Assembly: GCA_903890885.1 (NCBI GenBank) | Contig: CAITCX010000324.1 | Location: 1-6,498 of the forward strand | Origin: an uncultured Dehalococcoidia bacterium | GTDB taxonomy: Bacteria > Chloroflexota > Dehalococcoidia > Dehalococcoidales > UBA3254 | Direction: 5' to 3' | Length of the DNA: 6,498 nucleotides | Part shown: positions 1 to 5,566 of the stretch, one piece after another | Layout of the letters: every line of letters begins with the position of its first letter | Position numbering within the stretch: the first letter of the stretch is position 1 | The notes under the pieces: model-generated | Seen by the model: the letters and a program-made list of their open reading frames with translations, nothing else | Told to the model about the DNA's origin: nothing | Databases searched by the model: none | Translations under genes and position numbers: made by a program

Positions 1-165
1 AAAGCTACAGGCGAAGCCAAGACGATCCTCTTCAATTTAAGCGGACATGGTCACTTCGACCTGGCTTCTTATGAGGAGTATCATTCCGGTCGGCTGCCCG
101 ATTACGAGTATCCAGATGAAAAGGTGAAGGAAGCTCTCAAGACTCTGCCTAAAGTCTCTCTCTAG
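1..165 (+). CDS. TrpB2-like tryptophan synthase beta chain, C-terminal fragment
   Basis: Only the last 54 residues and the TAG stop lie in the window; the gene continues off the left edge. The visible tail contains ILFNLSGHGHFDLASYEEY, a glycine/histidine-rich block that I recognise from the C-terminus of the TrpB2 class of PLP-dependent tryptophan synthase beta subunits. It is followed by a charged end (DYEYPDEKVKEALKTLP) typical of that class. The family joins indole and serine to make tryptophan in the cytoplasm. TrpB2 proteins often act without a tight TrpA partner, and some are annotated only as TrpB-like PLP enzymes. The catalytic lysine and PLP-binding core are outside the window, so activity cannot be judged. 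An intrinsic terminator follows about 27 nt after the stop, which suggests this is the last gene of its transcript. Confidence 0.8.
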   Translation, partial: KATGEAKTILFNLSGHGHFDLASYEEYHSGRLPDYEYPDEKVKEALKTLPKVSL

Positions 166-191
166 TGTCGTATTAACCCACAGATTGACGA

Positions 192-226
192 AGCCCCCTG
201 TTCATAAGAGCAGGGGGCTGAGTTTT
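192..226 (+). terminator. Rho-independent terminator after the trpB2-like gene
   Basis: A perfect 9-bp stem (192-200 AGCCCCCTG with 211-219 CAGGGGGCT) closes a 10-nt loop. It is followed after three bases by TTTT (223-226). The stem is strong but the T tract is short, so termination may be incomplete. Its place, 27 nt past the trpB2-like stop and upstream of the htrA promoter, fits a boundary between two transcripts. Confidence 0.8.
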
Positions 227-247
227 ATGCGTAACACGTCTTAATAA

Positions 248-256
248 TGTTATAAT
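248..256 (+). promoter_or_regulatory. Extended -10 promoter for the htrA-like gene
   Basis: TGTTATAAT at 248-256 is a consensus -10 hexamer (TATAAT, 251-256) preceded by the TGn extension. No convincing -35 hexamer lies 16-18 bp upstream, as is common for extended -10 promoters recognised by the main sigma factor. Transcription would begin near 263, giving a leader of about 34 nt before the ATG at 297. Confidence 0.6.
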
Positions 257-272
257 AATTTTGAATTATTAT
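252..272. promoter_or_regulatory. AT-rich inverted repeat over the htrA promoter (possible operator)
   Basis: ATAATAATT (252-260) and AATTATTAT (264-272) form a perfect 9-bp dyad around TTG. The left arm covers most of the -10 hexamer and the centre sits at the expected transcription start. That position would suit a repressor operator. However, the local sequence is almost entirely A and T, so the symmetry may be compositional. Confidence 0.3.
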
Positions 273-296
273 TAATATTACGGGGAATTTATAGCC

Positions 297-1454
297 ATGA
301 TAAAAACGAAATTATTATTGTGCTGGTTGATTATTATTTTATTAGCGATATCTTTATTAACCGGTTGTTTGCTGCCGGAAATAACCTTTAGCAGTCACCC
401 CGCTCAGACGGTAACTACCACCGTTGCTCCGCCTATTGTCGCGTCACCCCTACCCATTAACCCGGCCTATACCGCTCCGCCCATTTCAAACGGTAGTGCT
501 GTTGGGGCTGTCCTGCCTGATTTGGCCTCGGTCATCTCAAAAGTACGGCCGTCTGTGGTGGCTATCAATACCAAAGTACCCACCTTGAATTTTTTCGGAG
601 GGACTTTCACTCAGGAAGGCGCTGGTTCAGGCTGGATTCTAGATAATGGCGGTTTGATTGTCACCAATAATCACGTTGTGGAAGGGGCCAATAGTATAAC
701 GGTAACGCTGGAAGATGGACGCAACTTCCCTGCGGATATGGTGCGCACCGATGCCGTTTCTGATCTGGCAGTCCTGAAAATTGCTGCCGATAAATTACCG
801 CCGGCTCTAAAGGTAGGGGATTCTTCCAATATGCGTGTAGGAGATTGGGTGATCGCTATTGGAAACCAGCTTGGCCAGGGCATCGCCGCGAGCCAGGGAA
901 TTGTCAGCGCCAAAGGGGTTTCCGTGTCCGCGGACAACGGCGAGACATTATACGATCTCATTCAGACTACTGCCGCTATTAACCCCGGGAACAGCGGCGG
1001 CCCGCTGGTTAGTCTTACCGGCGAAGTTATCGGCATTAATAGTATCAAAGTAGCCCGGGTAGGTGTGGAAGGCATGGGTTACGCTATTTCCAGCCAGGTC
1101 GCCATTCCCATCATTAATGAGCTAATCAGCAAGGGTTATATTACCCGCCCGTGGCTAGGGGCTGAGTTATACACCGTAAATGAGACAGTTTACCTGCGTT
1201 ATAAGTTGCCCGTTGATAAAGGAGTATTGATCACCAGGGTGGTTAAGGGTGCTCCTGCCGATGCTGCGGGGATTAAAACCGGAGATATAATAGTTAACAT
1301 CGCAGGTCAGGAAGTAGCCAGCGTCGACGAACTGGTTAAAGTCATCCGCAACCACAGCGTAGGTTCGGCAGTTGACATAAAATACTGGCGCGAACAGAGC
1401 CAGTATACAGCTAATGTCACTCTGGGCCAGAGTCCGGCTCCCACGACCCCCTAG
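297..1454 (+). CDS. HtrA/DegP-like serine protease, lipoprotein with one PDZ domain
   Basis: This 385-residue protein is a trypsin-like (S1C) HtrA protease expected to degrade or refold damaged proteins outside the cytoplasmic membrane. Residues 1-23 form a signal peptide (lysines, then a long hydrophobic run) ending in the lipobox LLTGC, so Cys24 should be lipidated and anchor the protein. A Pro/Thr/Ala-rich linker (about 35-65) separates the anchor from the protease domain (about 75-275). The full triad is visible: His126 in TNNHVVEG, Asp156 in SDLAVL, and Ser233 in NPGNSGGPL. One PDZ domain follows (about 284-378), with GVLITRVVKGAPADAAGIKT and GDIIVNIAGQ; most DegP proteins have two, DegS-type proteins one. 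The ATG at 297 follows GGGGA (282-286), a modest ribosome site, and starts exactly at the signal peptide. The gene has its own promoter and converges on ileS with overlapping stops. Substrate is unknown. Family assignment is firm; a specific gene symbol is not. Confidence 0.93.
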   Translation: MIKTKLLLCWLIIILLAISLLTGCLLPEITFSSHPAQTVTTTVAPPIVASPLPINPAYTAPPISNGSAVGAVLPDLASVISKVRPSVVAINTKVPTLNFFGGTFTQEGAGSGWILDNGGLIVTNNHVVEGANSITVTLEDGRNFPADMVRTDAVSDLAVLKIAADKLPPALKVGDSSNMRVGDWVIAIGNQLGQGIAASQGIVSAKGVSVSADNGETLYDLIQTTAAINPGNSGGPLVSLTGEVIGINSIKVARVGVEGMGYAISSQVAIPIINELISKGYITRPWLGAELYTVNETVYLRYKLPVDKGVLITRVVKGAPADAAGIKTGDIIVNIAGQEVASVDELVKVIRNHSVGSAVDIKYWREQSQYTANVTLGQSPAPTTP

Positions 1455-4400
1455 GCTTTTCTTACCCCCAGCTTGATAGGGTGACCGTTTAGCTTGAAGC
1501 TTTCGGTGTAGAGGGTATCGGCCGGCAGGCCAGCCAGCAATTCCCGGGATAGAGTTTCCTGCTTCAAATAGTCCAGCGAAGCGCTATCCTGCATCACTTT
1601 CATAATATAATCGTCGCCCTCGAAATGGGTAACAATTTGATCAGCGATTTCGAAACCGGCGGTCTTTCTCATGGTCTGGAGACGGTGCACCACTTCGCGT
1701 GCCATGCCTTCCATCTCAAGTTCGGGTGAAACGGCTGTACAGATGGCTACGCCGTTTTCGCCTTCCAACATGCAGGCATAATTGGGTTGATTCAATTCAT
1801 CCGTGGTATCTACGAAATCAATATCTTTAACGTTTAACTCTTCCAATACCTGCGGTTTCAGTTTCATAAGTCCCTCTCGGTCGGTTTTGGACTTCACCGC
1901 GACCACGACTTTAGACAGCGGCTGGCGAACTTTGATATTTGCCCCGCTGCGAGCTGCCCGTCCCAGACTGGAAACCTTGATGGCCAGTTGGGTGGCTGAG
2001 GATAATTTGTCATCTATCCTGGAAGTATCGGCTACGGGGAAATCGGTAAGATGTACACTCAAGGGGGCGTCAGGGAAAGCAGACCTCACCAAATTCTGGT
2101 AAAGTTCCTCTGCCAGGAAAGGCATAAAGGGGGCAAGCAGCCTGGTGAAAGTCACCAGACAGGTGTACAGAGTGTTGTAGGCTGACAATTTATCGGTATC
2201 GCTCTCGCTCTTCCAGAAACGGCGGCGGCTCCGGCGCACATACCAGTTGGAAAGGTCGCTGACGAAGTTTTCCATTTTACGTCCGGCAGCGGTAGGATCG
2301 TAATTATTCAGATCATTATCCACTTCGCCTATCAACTTGTTAAGCTCGGAGAAAATCCATTTATCCAGTTCTGACTCTGGATCAAACCGCAGGTTGGCTT
2401 CCGGCTGGTAATTATCTATGTTAGCGTACATTACGAAAAAGGAATAAACATTCCAGAGAATTAACTGGAAGCGCCGCGTGATCTCTGCCACCTGGTCTTC
2501 AGAAAAACGCTTGACGTTGCCGGGCGGCGTAACCGTCAGGCAGTACCAGCGCAAAGCATCAGCCCCATATTTATTGATGATCTTCCAGGGGTCCACTACG
2601 TTGCCGCGGCTCTTGCTCATTTTCTCGCCTTCGGCATCCAGGATGTGCCCCAGGCAGATCACATTTCTAAAGCAGTTTTGATCGAATAGTAAAGTAGAAA
2701 GAGCATGCAGGCTGTAGAACCAGCCGCGTGTCTGGTCTACCGCTTCACAGATGTAATCCGCGGGGAAGCGTCCGTCTTTAAAGATATCTTTACTGTCAGG
2801 ATTAAAAGGATAGTGATACTGGGCGATAGTCATGTCACCGGAATCCAGCCAGCAGTCAATCACTTCGCTGGCCCGTTTCATCTGATTGCCGCAGCCTGAG
2901 CATTTGAATTTTATTTCATCCACTGCCGGACGGTGCAGTCCCAGGGTGGTATTTTCAAAAGAGGCGGGGTCGATGCCGGATTTTTCCGCCAGTTCACTGA
3001 TGATGCCGATGCAATCCATCTTGCCGCAGTGCTCGCAACGCCATACCGGCAGGGGAGTGCCCCAGTACCGCTCGCGGGAGAATGCCCAGTCGACGTTGTT
3101 CTGCAGCCAGTCCCCGAAGCGGCCGTGTTTAAGGTGCTCCGGATACCAGTTCAATTTTTCATTATTGGCGATGAGCTGTTTTTTGACTGCGGTTGTACGG
3201 ATGTACCAGGTCTGCTTGGCATAATAAAGTAAAGGGGTGCTGCAGCGCCAGCAAAAAGGATAGGTATGCAGCAGCTTGCCGCTTTTATACAAAAGACCTC
3301 TCGCCTGCAAATCCGCCAATATTTCTTTATCCGCGGATTTTACGAATTTTCCGGAAAAGGCATAATTGCCTGTGATCTTTCCAGCCAGGTCAACCTGCTG
3401 CACAAAATCCAGGCCGAATGTCATCCCTGCCTCAAAGTCCATCTCTCCAAAGGCTGGAGCTATATGCACTATACCGCTGCCGTCTTCCATTGTTACAAAA
3501 TCGGTGGCAATTACGGGATAGCTCAGAGTATCCCCGGCTTTCTGGACCCTGAACTCTTTACGCTCCACTCCGTCCGCGCTGGGTATCGGGGTGGGGCGTT
3601 TCCTTTCTACCCCGAATTTATCTGGATTGTAAAGCGGTTCGTAACGCGTGCCCAATACCGCGCTGCCCTTAAGGATGGTCTTTACGCTTTGTTCTCCCAG
3701 TCCTGCCTTTACACGCAAATCGGCGGCCAGAATCAAGTATTCTGAACCGTTATCCACTACTGCGTATTCCGCTAAAGCCGCAACGGCCAGGGCCGTATTG
3801 CCAGGCAATGTCCAGGGGGTAGTAGTCCAGGCCACCAGATAGACCGGCTTCTCTTTACATAAATTAGAGATGACCTCGTTTTCGGACGAGAATATTTTAA
3901 ATTTAGGATAAACCGAAGGATCTTCCGTATCATCCTTATAGCCTAAAGCCACTTCATGCGAGCTTAAGGACGTGCCGCAGCGCGGGCAATGCGGTGTAAC
4001 GCGGTAGCCCTGATAGATCAAGCCTTTGTCCCAGAGCTGCTTGATAGTCCACCAGACCGTCTCCATGTAGGAGTTGTCCATGGTGATATAAGCATTTTCA
4101 AGATCGCACCAATAGGCGATGCGCTCAGTCATAGCATCCCAGTTTTTCAGATATGCAAAAACGCTCTCTTTGCACTTTTCGTTAAATTTCGCGATGCCGT
4201 ATTCTTCTATCTGCACCTTATTGGAAATACCCAGCTTCTTCTCAACTTCTAACTCCACCGGCAGGCCGTGGGTGTCCCATCCCCCGATACGCGGTGCATA
4301 AAAGCCTTTCATCACCTTGTAACGCGGAATTACGTCCTTGAAGACTCTGGCCAGTACATGATGTATGCCAGGGTTGCCGTTGGCAGTGGGAGGGCCTTCA

Positions 4401-4531
4401 TACAGCGTGAAGCGCTGGCTGTTTTTCCTGGCTTCAATACTGCGCTTGAAGATGTCTTTTTCCTTCCAAAACGGTAAAAGATTTTCTTCTAATTTTGAGA
4501 AATCTACTTTACTGTTGACCGGTTTAAACAT
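1451..4531 (-). CDS. ileS: Isoleucyl-tRNA synthetase, type 2, with altered GIHH signature
   Basis: This 1026-residue class I enzyme attaches isoleucine to tRNA-Ile in the cytoplasm. In order it has an N-terminal FSKLEENLLPFWKEKDIF block and a nucleotide-binding signature GPPTANGNPGIHH (47-58). The CP1 editing domain (about 200-390) carries WTTTPWTLPGN and HIAPAFGEMDF, the latter with the likely editing Asp365. Several Cys clusters follow (PHCPRCG 180-186, CEHCGKMDC 499-507, CSGCG 544-548). The conserved loop KMSKS is at 637-641, and an anticodon-binding domain fills about 720-900. The C-terminus lacks the terminal Cys4 zinc finger of type 1 bacterial IleRS, which with the length and N-terminus supports the type 2 (eukaryote-like) class. 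The HIGH motif reads GIHH (residues 55-58). I chose ATG 4531 because it follows AGGA and matches the family start. An upstream in-frame ATG at 4621 would add 30 residues encoded by the T-box and terminator, so it is rejected. Expression should be controlled by the T-box leader. Confidence 0.96.
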   Translation of the reverse strand: MFKPVNSKVDFSKLEENLLPFWKEKDIFKRSIEARKNSQRFTLYEGPPTANGNPGIHHVLARVFKDVIPRYKVMKGFYAPRIGGWDTHGLPVELEVEKKLGISNKVQIEEYGIAKFNEKCKESVFAYLKNWDAMTERIAYWCDLENAYITMDNSYMETVWWTIKQLWDKGLIYQGYRVTPHCPRCGTSLSSHEVALGYKDDTEDPSVYPKFKIFSSENEVISNLCKEKPVYLVAWTTTPWTLPGNTALAVAALAEYAVVDNGSEYLILAADLRVKAGLGEQSVKTILKGSAVLGTRYEPLYNPDKFGVERKRPTPIPSADGVERKEFRVQKAGDTLSYPVIATDFVTMEDGSGIVHIAPAFGEMDFEAGMTFGLDFVQQVDLAGKITGNYAFSGKFVKSADKEILADLQARGLLYKSGKLLHTYPFCWRCSTPLLYYAKQTWYIRTTAVKKQLIANNEKLNWYPEHLKHGRFGDWLQNNVDWAFSRERYWGTPLPVWRCEHCGKMDCIGIISELAEKSGIDPASFENTTLGLHRPAVDEIKFKCSGCGNQMKRASEVIDCWLDSGDMTIAQYHYPFNPDSKDIFKDGRFPADYICEAVDQTRGWFYSLHALSTLLFDQNCFRNVICLGHILDAEGEKMSKSRGNVVDPWKIINKYGADALRWYCLTVTPPGNVKRFSEDQVAEITRRFQLILWNVYSFFVMYANIDNYQPEANLRFDPESELDKWIFSELNKLIGEVDNDLNNYDPTAAGRKMENFVSDLSNWYVRRSRRRFWKSESDTDKLSAYNTLYTCLVTFTRLLAPFMPFLAEELYQNLVRSAFPDAPLSVHLTDFPVADTSRIDDKLSSATQLAIKVSSLGRAARSGANIKVRQPLSKVVVAVKSKTDREGLMKLKPQVLEELNVKDIDFVDTTDELNQPNYACMLEGENGVAICTAVSPELEMEGMAREVVHRLQTMRKTAGFEIADQIVTHFEGDDYIMKVMQDSASLDYLKQETLSRELLAGLPADTLYTESFKLNGHPIKLGVRKA

Positions 4532-4538
4532 TTTTTCA

Positions 4539-4544
4539 CTTCCT
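4539..4544 (-). promoter_or_regulatory. Ribosome binding site of ileS
   Basis: AGGAAG on the minus strand lies about 8 nt before the ATG at 4531 and just after the T tract of the leader terminator. It decides the start: translation begins downstream of the attenuator, so the ATG at 4621, inside the leader RNA, cannot be the normal start. Confidence 0.75.
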
Positions 4545-4549
4545 GTAAC

Positions 4550-4578
4550 AAAAAATCCCGCCCACTCAGGGACGGGAT
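4550..4578 (-). terminator. T-box attenuator terminator upstream of ileS
   Basis: ATCCCGTCC (4578-4570) pairs GGGCGGGAT (4563-4555) with one G-T wobble around a 6-nt loop, followed by TTTTTT (4555-4550, sharing one base with the stem). It ends 18 nt before the ileS ATG. This is the default off state of the T-box. Confidence 0.92.
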
Positions 4579-4603
4579 CAATTAAAATCCACGCTACCAC
4601 CCT
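4568..4603 (-). promoter_or_regulatory. T-box sequence and antiterminator
   Basis: The conserved box reads AGGGTGGTAGCG (4603-4592), against a family consensus of AGGGTGGNACCGCG. An antiterminator can be drawn by pairing AGGG with CCCT (4571-4568), CG (4593-4592) with CG (4574-4573), and GGAT (4590-4587) with ATCC (4578-4575). This leaves TGGTAG bulged for the tRNA acceptor end. The 3' arm is the 5' arm of the terminator, so the two folds exclude each other. Confidence 0.85.
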
Positions 4604-4610
4604 TTTTCCT

Positions 4611-4669
4611 CCGTTAATCACAGAGGCGACTGGAAAGACACATCAACATGTCCTCGTCTCTGGTAACGG
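4611..4669 (-). promoter_or_regulatory. T-box stem III hairpin
   Basis: Outer arms CCGTTA (4669-4664) and TAACGG (4616-4611) are perfectly complementary. Inside them CAGAG (4662-4658) pairs CTCTG (4625-4621), CGA pairs TCG (4656-4654 with 4629-4627), and GACA pairs TGTC (4652-4649 with 4640-4637). The hairpin lies 7 nt before the T-box sequence, the usual position of stem III. Confidence 0.7.
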
Positions 4670-4724
4670 TTGACGGGACCGGCCCGGCTTACTCGTCGGA
4701 ACTTTCGGCTGGCAGCTCAGGAGT

Positions 4725-4727
4725 GAT
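4725..4727 (-). promoter_or_regulatory. T-box specifier codon AUC (Ile)
   Basis: ATC lies in the internal loop TGAAAATCA on the 3' side of stem I. The loop is framed by CTC/GAG above and CTCC/GGAG below, and the codon is followed by A, as is usual for specifier loops. It matches the downstream gene, an isoleucyl-tRNA synthetase, and pairs with the GAU anticodon of the major tRNA-Ile. Confidence 0.8.
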
Positions 4728-4820
4728 TTTCAGAGGTCGTGCGGTCCTGCTTCCACTCTTCCAGACTCGCTTTACGCGCGGTGAACTCTTACTCTTCTCC
4801 ATCAAGGCTTTTCTAACAAC

Positions 4821-4849
4821 AGGTTAACATATTCAATTTAACGTGTAAA
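4821..4849 (-). promoter_or_regulatory. Predicted promoter of the T-box/ileS transcript
   Basis: TTTACA (4849-4844) and TAACCT (4826-4821) are 17 bp apart, and the weak -10 is helped by a TG extension (TGTTAACCT). Transcription would start near 4814, some 14 nt before stem I, as expected for a T-box leader. A second -10-like TATAAC (4876-4871) lacks a -35 partner and is less likely. No terminator is visible between jag and this point, so read-through from jag is also possible. Confidence 0.5.
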
Positions 4850-4882
4850 CAGTTACTTTAAGTTCTGGCGGTTATAGTGTGC

Positions 4883-5566
4883 CTATCGGCTATTTTTGTA
4901 TTTAGGAGAAACTACTATCTTGCGGGCTTCCCCTTCCCCGATGCTTTCTGTTGCTACGTCGGGATCGTTGGCCAGAGTCATATGGACAATTCTTCTCTCA
5001 AAGGCCGGCATGGGTTCCAGCCTGACAGATGCGTGCTTGGCTTTGACCTGTTCGGCTACGTTAAGCGCCAGAGTTTTCAGGTCTTCAAACCGGCGCTGTT
5101 TATAACTTTCTATGTCTACCATGATGGGCATTTTGGATTTGGTTTGTCTGGCGAAAATCAATCTGAGCAGATACTGCAAAGCATCCAAGGTTTGCCCGCG
5201 CCTGCCAATCAACCCGCCCAGATCCTCACCGGTTACATTAAAGACCACCGGATTGTCCTCCCCATCCTCATCCACCAGCGACTCAGGTGTCTGGATCTCG
5301 ATATTGGCGGTGACTCCAATGCCTTTGAGGAGGGTGTCCAGAATACTCCGGGCGGCTTTAAGCTCCTCATTTTCATTGCCCTGACTATCCTGAACTAACA
5401 ACTTGACACTGATAAGGGCATCTTCTGCGCCCAATCCCAGAATACCGCTGCGGCCTTCTTTAATTACCGTTACCTCAATCTCGTCCAATCCAACGTTTAA
5501 ACGGGTTAGAGCTTTTTTGGTCGCTTCTTGTACCGTCTTGCCCGATATCTGCAGATTTTCCATCAT
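4883..5566 (-). CDS. jag: Jag/KhpB-type RNA-binding protein (Jag_N, KH, R3H)
   Basis: This 227-residue protein (226 if the second ATG is used) is the usual operon partner of YidC, known as Jag, KhpB or EloR. Family members bind RNA in the cytoplasm, often with KhpA, and in Gram-positive bacteria affect cell elongation and division; the role in this organism is inferred. A Jag_N domain spans about 3-54 (ISGKTVQEATKKALTRLNV, then GRSGILGLGAEDA). After an acidic linker comes a KH domain (about 75-150) with the GxxG loop GRRG at 121-124. An R3H domain follows (about 160-222) with Arg191-x3-His195 in ERRIVH and the late block IGEGEARKIVVSPK. Two adjacent ATG codons (5566 and 5563) follow AAGGA; the second has the better 7-nt spacing. 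An in-frame TAA sits immediately before the first ATG. The first 92 nt overlap the yidC tail in another frame. Confidence 0.94.
   Translation of the reverse strand: MMENLQISGKTVQEATKKALTRLNVGLDEIEVTVIKEGRSGILGLGAEDALISVKLLVQDSQGNENEELKAARSILDTLLKGIGVTANIEIQTPESLVDEDGEDNPVVFNVTGEDLGGLIGRRGQTLDALQYLLRLIFARQTKSKMPIMVDIESYKQRRFEDLKTLALNVAEQVKAKHASVRLEPMPAFERRIVHMTLANDPDVATESIGEGEARKIVVSPKYKNSR

Larger units (their letters stand above)
4550..4814 (-). ncRNA. T-box riboswitch leader of ileS (tRNA-Ile responsive)
   Basis: This leader should sense uncharged tRNA-Ile and permit ileS transcription when isoleucine charging is low. Read 5' to 3' on the minus strand, a stem I starts near 4800, with GGAG (4800-4797) pairing CTCC (4723-4720) below a specifier loop that contains AUC. 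The distal part has AGAGTGGAAGCAGG, like the usual T-box apical loop. A stem II region with CGGG/CCCG (4686-4683 with 4677-4674) follows, then a long stem III (4669-4611), the T-box AGGGTGGTAGCG (4603-4592), and a terminator ending in six T residues (4555-4550). The TGGT in the bulge fits the ACCA end of a tRNA with discriminator A, as tRNA-Ile has. The 5' limit is inferred from the predicted promoter. Regulation by transcription attenuation is well established for this RNA family; the pairings here were done by eye. Confidence 0.92.

Noticed and set aside
166..296. Possible small gene or RNA between the trpB2-like gene and htrA.
   Set aside because: The gap is accounted for by a terminator, an extended -10 promoter and a short leader. 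No open frame with a ribosome site is seen in it.
3266..3745. Plus-strand open frame of 159 codons antisense to ileS.
   Set aside because: It lies wholly opposite the conserved ileS coding sequence, has no convincing ribosome site, and its product resembles no family. It is a shadow frame.
4532..4621. N-terminal 30-residue extension of IleRS from ATG 4621.
   Set aside because: These bases form the T-box and terminator, and the family N-terminus with a ribosome site begins at 4531.
4871..4876. TATAAC as a -10 box for the ileS leader.
   Set aside because: The hexamer is good, but no -35 lies at the right distance. The TTTACA plus TGTTAACCT pair places the start much nearer stem I.
4877..5398. 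Plus-strand open frame of 173 codons antisense to jag.
   Set aside because: It lies opposite the conserved KH and R3H coding region and shows no recognisable domain. The length is explained by the codon bias of jag on the other strand.
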